The notes below the pieces were generated by a model, which ran no database searches, had not been told where the DNA came from, and saw only the letters and a program-made list of their open reading frames with translations. A program made the translations under genes and the position numbers. Positions 47,154-57,371 of a stretch of DNA of 64,000 nt are shown one piece after another; positions within the stretch are counted from its first letter, which is position 1; each line of letters begins with the position of its first letter. Source of the DNA: Bryoerythrophyllum caledonicum (taxonomy: Eukaryota > Streptophyta > Bryopsida > Pottiales > Pottiaceae). Where the stretch lies: positions 2,322,180 to 2,386,179 of the forward strand of contig OZ020526.1 in assembly GCA_963971425.1 (NCBI GenBank). Direction: 5' to 3'.

Positions 47154-48562
47154 CTAAAGAATCCGCGAAGACCGAAGACGCTTGACCCTGCGTCTGGTGG
47201 TTCCCGCCAACCTCCGCTTGACCACTCGGGATTGTCGAGGTCGGCCCTTTTTTCTCTTGAGTATTCTTCCCGCTGCCATGCCTCCTTCCAGTGGCACACC
47301 ACTCAAGAGCTCCACCGCGGGGAAGGAAATGCTCCCTCCTTCAAGCGGGGACTGGGGTGGACTTTGTGGATGACCGCTTGGTCCGCTTACTGCTGCGAGC
47401 ATCAGGAGCTGCAGCAGCGCGAGAAGAAACCCTTGGAAGAGGCCAGCGGTACGGGAAGTGGGGTACTGGCCCATATGGTAATGGCATGAACGGTGGCGCA
47501 GGAACTCCGACGGCAGGGAGTCTGAAAAATCACAACCACGGCAGGAAAAACGACATGAGTGCATAGATTCTGGTAAGAACAATTACTTCCAACAAATAAG
47601 GCGTTCTACATCAAGAAAACCAACAGTGCCAGAAACTGAATAATCGAAGTGGATATTAACGAGGGATCCACATATTCTCATAGTATTCTCATAACGAGTG
47701 CTTCCATTCATGCGAATAAAATGATATCCGCAACACCTACACGGTTGAATTTACGAGGAATAAAAACATCCACAACAAATCTTCGTTTGAATAAAGAAGG
47801 AATAAATTCAGCAGAGCCAGAAACAGAACAAACCGAAGCAGAGATTAACGAGAGGTCCATTCAAATTCAAACCAACAGAAAATCGTGAAAGCAAGAATTT
47901 CTAGGCGCCAAAGTCAACTTACTGCTTTCAAGCACTGCAGGCTCTGCGACACCAGACTTGACACCATCCTTAGGTTTCTTCACACGGACAAGCTCATCTT
48001 TGAGCGCCGAATTTTCCATCGAGGTCACGGTCATGACCCGCTGGAGCTGCGCGACGTGCGCCTCCAGCATTCGACATTTCGTCTCGAGCTCCTTCACATA
48101 CGATTTCTTCCGGGCCCGGGACTGCGACGCCGCTTCTCGATTCTTCTCTAACCTGAAAATTTAAATAAACGTTAACAACACTGCCTACCAAAACCTAACC
48201 GAAAACCACCGCCAAAAAACACACGAATCTCACCTCCGGACGCGTTTAGGATCGTCCTGGTCAGTCTCGGGGCTAGACACAGCGCTCCGTTTAAACGGAG
48301 ACGAGCCGTCAACAGCGGCTGAAGAGTGCGACGACGACGACGCCGGCGCCTCCCCGGCTTCCACGGAAACAGTCCCGTCGTCATCTCCGGAAGGCCGCGC
48401 AGGCTCCTCCACTACAGAGCGCGACGGCGACGGCAGGCACAAGCCCTGCCACCAGTCCTCATCGATACTGCCGATATCGTCCTCCTTGAGGAAGAGATCC
48501 TCAGCGGGCGGCAGTGACGGGAAGCTATCGAGGCTGAAGTCCAGATCGAAAGATGCGTCCAT
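47154..48562 (-). CDS. bZIP transcription factor of the bZIP60 (ER-stress) type
   Basis: Exons, in transcript order: 48562-48234, 48152-47923 and 47521-47154; GT-AG introns with matching phases give 308 aa. The N-terminus is acidic and Ser-rich. The basic region and zipper span the first splice (KRVRR, LEKNREAASQSRARKKSYVK, ELETKCRMLEAHVAQLQRVM), with the N-x7-R signature. The last exon, in its normal frame, carries one hydrophobic segment (GLFQGFLLALLQLLMLAAV, coded near 47388-47444) and ends in a very basic tail. One bZIP plus one C-terminal hydrophobic helix in about 300 residues matches plant bZIP60, a membrane-anchored or IRE1-spliced activator of the unfolded-protein response. The same exon is open in a second frame (see findings). 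The subfamily is an inference; bZIP itself is certain. Confidence 0.85.
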
Positions 48563-48746
48563 CACAAGGCTGCAGCATCGAAAGCGGAGGATGATGAGGG
48601 TTTGATCCTCGGAGATGGCTGTCTACGGAGGAAGTAGAGGAAGGGAACGTGGAGAAGAAGTGACGGCGAAACGCGCACGGAGGGAGACGACGAGGGACTT
48701 GACTTCGCTGCCTGGTGCCACCGTGGCGCCTGTGACGCAGTTTTGC

Positions 48747-48754
48747 TGACGTGG
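48747..48754 (+). promoter_or_regulatory. UPRE-like TGACGTGG box with nearby CCAAT
   Basis: TGACGTGG lies about 185 bp upstream of the bZIP start codon, with CCAAT at 48766-48770. TGACGTGG is the core of the unfolded-protein response element bound by XBP1/bZIP60-type factors, so it suggests autoregulation. A single 8-mer can occur by chance. Confidence 0.4.
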
Positions 48755-48839
48755 CGCTGGCTTGGCCAATAGGGGCCAACCCGCCTGATTGGGCTCCCAT
48801 CTTCTGAGAAGGTGTTGGTCGGTGTTTCGGCGGGTATAA

Positions 48840-50969
48840 TGGAACGAACCCGTCCTCGGGTTTTGGCGGGTATCGATTCTGTGATATACCCTGCTTGTGT
48901 GCTAATCAGGGTATCAATGATGCCATGTAAGTACCTCTCTTAGACGTCAACTCTGTAAGGCCAAACGACCCATTTTGCGTCATTTTGGATAATCTTGATA
49001 GCAACAGCTACATGCCACCTCCATGAAGACGCAAACTATAAAATTAAAAAAATAGGTGGTGGAAGATGGGCATCTATTGAGACAATCGCCACAAAAATCA
49101 GTGCAAGCACTAGCAAGCAAGCAACAATGATTTCCGTGAATGGAGGTTGTGATGAAATGTACCATATGCGTAGATGTTATTATGCATGGTCTAGAGCACT
49201 CGTAGATTCTTGTAGGTTGAAATAGCTCATCAGCCTTTAAAGGGTTAAACGTCACAAGGTGCCATACGTGGCCATTGTATTCTACATGTACGGTGTGGCA
49301 TTTGAACATGATAAGGTTCAAATATAGAAATGACCTCAAAATGAAAGATGTTAGTTGAAGAACCTTCAATCCAAAGGTGTAAGTCTCGCTAAACTTTAAT
49401 ACATTTTTTGCATTGTACAGAGTATGTCCCGATTGACGTTTTAAGGGTTAAAGATAGACATGACTCTTTTCCCAGTTGTCCCAGGAACTTCAGTTCTTCT
49501 AGTCTTTTCAGAAACTCTTCCAAATCCTTAAAAAGTCAACACAAGTCAATTTCTGAGATTTGTGACACAAGTGACAACATCTCCCTTCCCACAAGCCATG
49601 AATGAACCTTTTCCCAACAGCTACTCCCATGATCCCATGACAACCCCATCATTGGGAAAATCCGAGTGGCTAGTTTTCATACAAAAAGTACATATTCTTT
49701 ATATAAAGTGACATTTACACAACTTGCATATAATAATTATCTACAGTGTGTAAAAAACCTTTGTAAAAAAAATATTGTCTTAATACCTCTCGATTTCATA
49801 TCATAAAAGTTTGATATGAAAGTTGTATGTTTTGATTTTGATATGAAATTTGGATAGAGATGACATATGAACAAAATCATACATTTCCCACATGACAAGA
49901 ATGTCATAGTGTAAATATGCATTTTGAAATATGATATAGTATAATTAACGATGTTATATAGCATCCGTACATGTAAAACACAATATGATATGTATGTAGA
50001 GTATTTTGTATGCAAAAACGATATGAAATCTATATGCAACAATTTCAATATGAAGTTCGTATGAAAGTGATATACCAATAAAATTATATGATTATCATAT
50101 TGCAATACAATCATCTTGTAGTGATTTTAACCTAAAAAATTATATAGTATTCATACTAAATGAGTATAGTATTTGTATAGGAAGAATTTAACATTGCATG
50201 TGCATTGATAATTCAATATATAAAAATGTAAATTAATAAAGAGCCATCTGCAATAATATTTACATATTCCACACTTTAAAATTTAAATGATTGTAAGCTA
50301 TAATGTATTTTGACCCTTTTACATCTTGATCTTTCTCATAGGATTCAAATTGATGTATTCTGAAAACAAAATTCAATGAAAATCTATGATTAGCAAACAC
50401 AAAAATACCCTACACTTTGGTTAGTTTTGTACATGATAAATTCACACCGAAGAACGTCCAAAAATTTTGGAAAATTCAAGAGATATGTTTGGTGATACGC
50501 ATGTAATGCTAAGGAATACCCCTGGAATGCCTAGACAATACCCATGTACTACCTGAGTGATACCCATTTGGTCCAAACCATTGTGATTAGAAATAATAAA
50601 TAATTTGGCTCGGAGGTGCCAAAACCCACCAAATTTGCGTATGGTAGCTATTCCACCCACACATCCTTGTTACTTTGTATAGTCTGTAGAGTGGACAATT
50701 TTTTTTTGGCACACACTTGTAATTGTCGTGCATGACTGTGATTCTTACAACGCTCAATGACATGTGCTCTTGAATATTATGATCCAGCCCTTCTTATTTG
50801 GCAATTTGGAGCGAAATGGCAAGTTCTTTTTTGTTGCAAAAATAGAAAATTCTCAAAAAAAGTGGGGAAATTCTGATTTTACATCGCCAAAATCTCATTG
50901 ATGGTTGTTGCCATATTGCCATATTGCTACCAATGAACATTAGGGACTCCATCATGTGGCCAGAAAGGA
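48840..50969. other. Repeat-rich intergenic DNA
   Basis: No gene is supported. TTAA-linked motifs (CCTTTAAAGGGTTAA near 49230, TTTTAAGGGTTAA near 49440) resemble MITE ends. 50480-50575 has loosely tandem 'gatacccatgtaatgccta' units like those at 42420-42500. Confidence 0.4.
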
Positions 50970-52690
50970 TGTATAGTGGGGTGACACCCAAATTGGTGCC
51001 TTGTGCAATTTTAGGGATAGTGTCGACACTGCTGCCAACTTTGACACCCTCCTAAAGGCTGAAAAATTGTCATTTCACCATGAAATTTGATATGCATGAT
51101 CATCTTTATGTTGAAAACATGTGTACCATATGTATATATTTTTGTGACGAGGTGTCAAAAAAGTTTTTTTTAATTGCAATTTGAATGTATGTGCCACTTC
51201 AACGTAAGAGCCTTTAAATGATACATCCACATACTGGTGTAGGGCGTATATTGGCAATCTCTGATACTGGCGCACGATGATTATTTTTTGAGTAGCGCAA
51301 AACACTACGCACATCTCTATCACTATGTTTTGTAGTATAACTTCTACCATAAGATTTGCGCTTGTAAATTCCATATTCTCTAAAAAAATTTGACCAACCT
51401 TCGAAATGTTCTGATGAAAACGCCGATAGTGGCTACCATTTGAGCTTAAGTACTCCCTCCCTCACTCATACCAATAATACGTCTTCAATTTGAATATGAA
51501 ATCGCCATTTGATATATGTTGGACTTTCTTCTACTAGGCTAACAAAACCTTAAACTCTCATTAACAACATTAACATTTTGATACAAAATCAATCACTCAA
51601 TCACATCACTCAGTCCATTAGGCATAACCACATACACATCACTCAGCCTAGTAGGAATAACCACATACACATTACTTAGCAGGCATAAGCATACATTACT
51701 AAATTATCTATGTTAGCAGGCATAAGCAGCAAACACAACCACATACACATCACTCAACATGCATAAACAAGCATGACTAAATTACTTATGCAACACATCA
51801 CTTCATGTCTCACACATAAGACACTCTTCTTCTCTGCTCTCACCAATACTCCAACATTCAATGATCACAAATCACACACAACATTTCCTTAAGTTTACAA
51901 AATAGTGCTCAATAGATATTTAAAAGGGGAAATGACCCTCGAAAGGGGGAAGTAGTTCCAGCTCACTAATTCCCTGCCCGGTGGGCATGGTCTTAGTAGT
52001 GGAACGAACAAACACTTTATTCACGTCGGCCTCCTTCGGAGACCGATGTTCTTCTTCTTCTACAAGGGGAAACTTCGTCATGCATGTATGACACATTGTA
52101 TGTCAAGTGGTTTCTTCTTGATGTGACAACTCCACACTTCTACATTTGGATGTTATTGATTTGATTTTAAATGCATTTATGATTAGGCATTATGTCACTC
52201 GATAAGTTCAATGAGGAAGCATGAGGTGTCAAGGTTATTTCAACATTTTCACCATGTCCTTGAATTGGATATTGTAGTTACACACGTTGGTAGATTTTGA
52301 ATAACTATTTTTGTGTGTACCTTTTGGCCTTGAAATTTTTCACACATGTTATCAACATAACAATGATCTTGTGACAAAAAATTCATGTTGAAATAAAAAA
52401 TTCTCAGCCCTAGGGAGGCTATCAAAGTTGGAAGTTGTGAAACGATTTTCCCCTTTGTTTCTCACGACTACGCCTTGGTAAATCTTGAATATATTTTTTG
52501 TACAAATCTCCTGATCTTGAAATTTGGTACACATCTTCTCAATATAAAGATGATTCTGTGTCTAAAATTTCATGGTAAAAGAACAAATTTTCAGCACTCG
52601 GTAGGGTGTCAAAGTTGGCAGCAGTGTGGACATTATCCTTGGAATTGCACAAGGCGCCAATTTGGGTGTCACCCAACTGTACAAATCTAG
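50970..52690. repeat. Large imperfect inverted repeat with ~1.35 kb spacer
   Basis: 50970-51140 and 52495-52690 are inverted copies. Both contain, on opposite strands, 'gggtgtcaaagttggcagcagtgt' split by changes, and 'ttgcacaaggc'/'ccaatttgggtgtcacccca'. A third, more degraded copy lies at 52380-52450 in the second orientation. The spacer has AC-rich short repeats (51590-51790, 'ccacatacacatcactcagc') and no gene. Confidence 0.65.
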
Positions 52691-54805
52691 TATGCTTATG
52701 GAGATGGATTCTCCATAGAATATCTTTATGGAGAAAATTTGGTTTTGCATGGTTCTAGAAGAAACTTTGTGTCACCAAATGTGTGGTCTCCAAAAATTAT
52801 GTGTTGCCACTCTGGCTACAACCATGTAACAAAAAAAAATGGCTGTTACATGATGGATGTTACATGTGCTGCGATTTTTTAGCACATGATTTAGCACATG
52901 TAATTACCAATGCTTCCTTCATATGAGGCAAGGGGTAGGACGAACTGACCCCCTCGTTCGAACTTACCCCATGTGGACTCTGTTTCAATCACACGGGGTT
53001 ATTTTTCTCGCCTCCTTATTTTTGGGGGTCTAGAGGCTTTTTTGGATTTTTTGGACAAATTTGGGGCCTATAACTATTGTTTGCCCTTAAAGATCCTCCC
53101 TTTTTGTAAATAGGGCCCCATCTAAAAACAAAATAGGGGCCAAGTGTCGCCCCACCACCTCGTGGCCCCCTCAGGTAGTCCCAGCGAGGGGGTCAATTTG
53201 CCTTGGCCAGGCAGGGGTAGTGTGCTGCTGTTAGAGGGCTTGGAGGGTAGCACAATGGTGTCAGAAGATATGGATAGCCAAAGAGGGTATCTCGGGTTTC
53301 GTTATTCAAATTATGATAAATGCCTATTGTGTAAATATTCTTGTTTAAAATGGTTTATTGTTTTTGTACAATATTGATGTAAATCCCAAATCACATGACA
53401 TCTATCTAAAATCATTCTCATATGGATTTGAATTTTTTTAGGAAAAAATCTTGCATCAAAACCTGTTTATACAAATTTAATATGAAAACGGTACAACATT
53501 TTTTCGATGATGCGAAGGATATAAGGTAAGCTCCCCGATAAGCAACAAAAATCCATAGCCAACGCCTGTAAAATTGGGTATATCCAACCCTCTTCCATCC
53601 CATTACCACCAACTCAGCTCCAAATGTAGGTTTGCCATGAGTCAAGACCCTTACTTTTGGTTGTTGGTTATGGAGGGTACCTATTGCTGGCCACCCACTA
53701 AACATGGCTGCACAGTTTGAAAATTCATAACTAATTCAGTTTTCATCGGAAAAATATGAAATCACTTGGGTTGGAATTGTAATTTTATTGGCTATCACTT
53801 ATAAATAATAGTATAATGATCTCCTCTCTCCATATATGCACATTCCTTAACTTGTCGGTTAGAGGGGGGCTTACCTTATATTTACATGAAGTCGATATTA
53901 TACCCACAAAGCCTGCAACGATATGATTTTTACATGAAAACGACATCGTCCCCATCCCCTTGGATTTTCGTGATGATGTTCATGCTCTTGAGACTACACT
54001 TGCTTTCGTAGATCTATCGCTGTCATAGATGCTGCTCCGAGCTCATGTGCTTGAGGTTGCGACGCGCACAAGCTCGGCGATGGCGGACACAGTCTCGGAT
54101 CACGGATCCGCTGCTTTCAACGCTGCCAGCGCCTCGACACGCTTCACAAAATAGCGCCGGGACACTAGTCTAGTGATCACCGAAGCGACGAGACCTTGAA
54201 AGCACCCACCAAAGCTGGCGTCGCTAGCTTGTCGCGCACGTTCCGTCGTCCGGTTGTCGTCTGTGGACTTTTTCTTCGGATGCGAAACGATCTATTGCAA
54301 CAGTCCTTCCTGCGCATGCTGTGGTGGTCGCTTCTCTAGTTTTGTTTATAATAGAGGCTTGAATTTTGTGTGAGTGGATCGACGGAGTTTGTGACGCCGG
54401 GGTCTCTTCCGGAAGTCCTCCGGAATTAGGTTGAGAAGGAATTGGATTCTCTTTTTGCGGTGTAGTTGTTATAGAATCCGTTGCTGGTTGGGACGAGAAC
54501 GTAGAGATTTGGCGTGGCTTTTCCTCCTCGCATTTTTCTTGTTCTCGATCTGCATTTTAGTTCATGGTCGAGACTTCATCTTTTTGAGGTGGAAGCTGTT
54601 CTCGGAGAGAATTTTTGATCGGCAGAATGTTGGATTTCGGTTTGAGCGGTCGACTTTCCCCGGCTTTGGACTGAGAGTAGAATAGATTTCATAACTTGCG
54701 TAGATTCCAAGCATGTGTTGATTCATAGAAATTTGATTAGCAACACCATTTTCTATTTCGAAGGCGAACGATTCTGTAGCGATTGGTGGAGGGAATTTAA
54801 GGTTG
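52691..54805. other. Intergenic DNA and upstream region of the RCC1 gene
   Basis: AT-rich to about 53900, then GC-richer 54000-54800, probably promoter and 5' leader of the RCC1 gene. A 24-codon ATG ORF at 54079-54153 could be an upstream ORF if transcribed. Nothing else is recognised. Confidence 0.4.
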
Positions 54806-56788
54806 ATGGAGGGTGGGATAGCAACGCTGCCGCCGTACATTTTGCTGGACATTCTTCACAATGGACGATTAGGACCAGTGGATCTGGCGAGCTTAGAAGT
54901 TTCGTCCTACATGTTTCGTGCTGCAAGCGGAATGGAGCCTTACAGATTCAAGTCTATCACGGAGTTAGCAGCTCATCACTCGTGTAAGGTGCATCCTTTA
55001 TTTGAGAATTTTCCACCTCGAGCGCGGTCGGAGCTCTTGGCGAGGTGCGAAGGGAATTGGAAGCTGGTGTTGCACTTCTTAGAATCCTTGCAGCATTCAT
55101 CTGGGCTTGTTGCTGCTCGTGGCACTAGGAACTATGTAAGAGCTACTAGAATACTCCATATCACTTGTCCTTGTTGAAAATGTGCTCTATTGTTTGATTC
55201 TCCTGGAAGATGTTTTTGTTGCCTTGTCTATCATGGAAAGTAACGGTTAGAATGTTGCAGGTTCTTACTGCTGCAGGTAAGTATCATTCATTAGTGGTGA
55301 ACAAGAAGGGAGAATTGTATTGTTGTGGAGAAGTTCTTGGGGAGTTGCCGACTCTGAAGTGGCGAACTCCGACACTGATCTCGGTACCATCAACTGTCAA
55401 GCGCATTGTCCAGATTTCTGCGAGCCACAATCACGCTGCCTTCGTCACCGACCTTGGAAAGGTGACCGAATCTTTCTTCGAGGTCAATTACGCCAGAGAC
55501 TAGAGAATATAAAGGCAAATCATTTAGCATACATATTATCAACGTGTTTACAAACGGTGCTTGCATACGTATCATTTGTGCAGGTGTACGCATTCGGCGA
55601 CAACACATCCGGTTGCTGTGGATCCGGAGAGCGTGGAGTGCCCGTTCAGAAACCTACTCTTGTAATCGCTCTAATTGGTAGTCCTTGCCAACAAGTTGCG
55701 ACAGGGCAAGGGTTCACTCTAGCGGTCACGAGAGCTGGGGAGGTTTTCTCATGGGGTTGCAACTCCCATGGCCAACTGGGACACGGAAACACGCAGGAAG
55801 AATCGAGACCCCGGCGGATTGAGCAGTTCGATGAGTCGAATGATCCAGTGGGCCAAGTCTCCGCGGGCATTGGTCACTCGTTAGCAGTGACAAGGTCGGG
55901 GCAGCTGTTTTCCTGGGGATACGGCTCCAATTATTGTCTTGGTCACGATGACTTTCTCAGTGAGCTCCAGCCCAGACGAATCGAGCATGGCGGGTTCGAC
56001 GGTTTGTTCATCACGTCTGCGGTAGCGGGAGACGAGCATTCGGCAGCAATCGACTCCTCTGGATATGTACGCACTTGTTTAAGCATTTCACTCTAGAAGG
56101 TTCAGTAAATGAAGCTGTACTGAAAAACGTCAATGTTGGTATCAATGTGCAGGTATACACGTGGGGCAAGGGGTACTGCGGTGCTTTAGGACACGGTGCA
56201 GAAACAGATCAACCTACACCGCTGCGGGTTGATGCATTGAAGAGCTGTCGCGCTGTCCAGGTACATTTCACCTGCAATGTCCACATCGATCGATCATCAC
56301 AGCGTGCTAGCTTCTTTTCACCAAGACTCATTGACTAGGTATCTAGATTGCACTTCGGTTCCACATACGTCCCAGTCACGAGCTCACAATTTGATACGAG
56401 GGAGAAGAAATTGTTGACGCGAACGATGATGATGATGTGACGACAGGTTGTAACAAGGAAGCGGAGAACCTTCGTGCTTGCTGACACCGGAACAGTGCAC
56501 GCTTTCGGGTGGGTGGCATTGTACAGCCTGGGAGTACAGGGCAAAGCCGCATCTGACAAAGTCCCGACCCCTCAATCGCTCGACTTACCACTCCAGGGTC
56601 ACAAAGTATCCTCCATCTCTGCAGGGCAGTACCACACCCTGGTGCTGACAAAGAAGGGAGCCATCTTCGGGTTCGGAGACAACGACAAAAGCCAACTCGG
56701 GATGATGAATGCCGTTACAGACGCCCCACTTCCTGTGAGAACACCCGCTGAGGTGTTCACTTCAGTGACAGGGGTCGTACAAGATTAG
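54806..56788 (+). CDS. F-box-like / RCC1-repeat protein, 487 aa
   Basis: Exons 54806-55135, 55261-55461, 55584-56066, 56153-56260 and 56447-56788; GT-AG introns, all phase 0. The N-terminus (TLPPYILLDILHNGRLGPVD LASLEVSSYMFR) is F-box-like, followed by a helical linker. From about residue 115 RCC1 blades follow, each with the H-S/T-L/A-x-V, G-x-(L/V)-(Y/F)-x-(W/C)-G and G-x-L-G-H-G patterns (GKYHSLVVNKKGELYCCG; GQGFTLAVTRAGEVFSWGCN; GIGHSLAVTRSGQLFSWGYG; VYTWGKGYCGALGHG; GQYHTLVLTKKGAIFGFG). It probably forms a seven-bladed propeller acting as a scaffold; the F-box suggests SCF ubiquitin-ligase function but that is inference. A poly(A) signal AATAAA lies at 56876-56881. Confidence 0.9.
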
Positions 56789-57021
56789 ATATTACATTCC
56801 ACAGTTCCGTACACAATCTTACCAGATTGGCATCTGAGGGATCGTTCCAGAGAGAAAAATGTGCTCTGCGAAAGCAATAAATTCAGTTTAGTATCCTGCC
56901 TGTGCTCATGCTGTGAATATGTCTGAGACGCTCCTCATGCTCAAACTTAGCATCTCGTCGAGAACGGTTGCAGCGAAGTGTGCTCGAGCAGCCACAGTAA
57001 CTTCATGGCAAACATGTCCAA

Positions 57022-57113
57022 GTAACGGTTAGTAATATACTCACTGCTGCTTCATTATTGGTGAACGAGAAGGGACAATTGTATGCTTGTGGAGAAGTTG
57101 TTTGGGAGTTGCC
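57022..57113 (+). pseudogene. Duplicated remnant of RCC1 exon 2
   Basis: This stretch repeats the end of RCC1 intron 1 and the first half of exon 2 (55240-55352): 'taacggtta', 'ctgctgc', 'ttcattaKtggtgaac', 'gaagggaSaattgta', 'tgtggagaagtt', 'gggagttgcc'. About 20 bp, including the acceptor region and the first codons, are missing or changed. It lies ~230 bp past the RCC1 stop and is not open. Confidence 0.85.
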
Positions 57114-57293
57114 TAGAGACCCATTCCCGCGGGAAGAATATGCGAATGTGCTCCTCTAGAAGCCCCCCCTACCACCGCGTTCACGAGGAGACTGCCACCT
57201 GAAATCCTCTGGTGTCTTCAATCGCTGTGTTTGTATCTCCTTGAAAGTGGTGGGTTGTCAATTTCTTTGGTGGGTTGGACCTTGCATTGGACG

Positions 57294-57341
57294 ATGGCGT
57301 CGCAATTCTCGTTTTTGTCCCCGACACTGTATTGTATGTGA
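57294..57341 (+). CDS. Possible upstream ORF, 15 aa, before the BtaB-like start
   Basis: ATG...TGA encodes 15 residues and ends 30 nt before the ATG of the methyltransferase. If the transcript starts upstream it could reduce translation. An acceptor-like TTTGTGCAG directly precedes the main ATG, so the uORF might instead be spliced out. Confidence 0.25.
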   Translation: MASQFSFLSPTLYCM

Positions 57342-57371
57342 TCGGAGGTGTTTTCCTGCATTTGTGCAGCG

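Noticed and set aside
51940-52070. SINE-like element (similar stretches near 40770-40860 and 42500-42590)
   Set aside because: The stretches share phrases such as 'acaaacactttaYtcac' and 'ggggaagtagttcca', but no Pol III A/B boxes or A-rich tail were seen, so only a dispersed repeat can be claimed.
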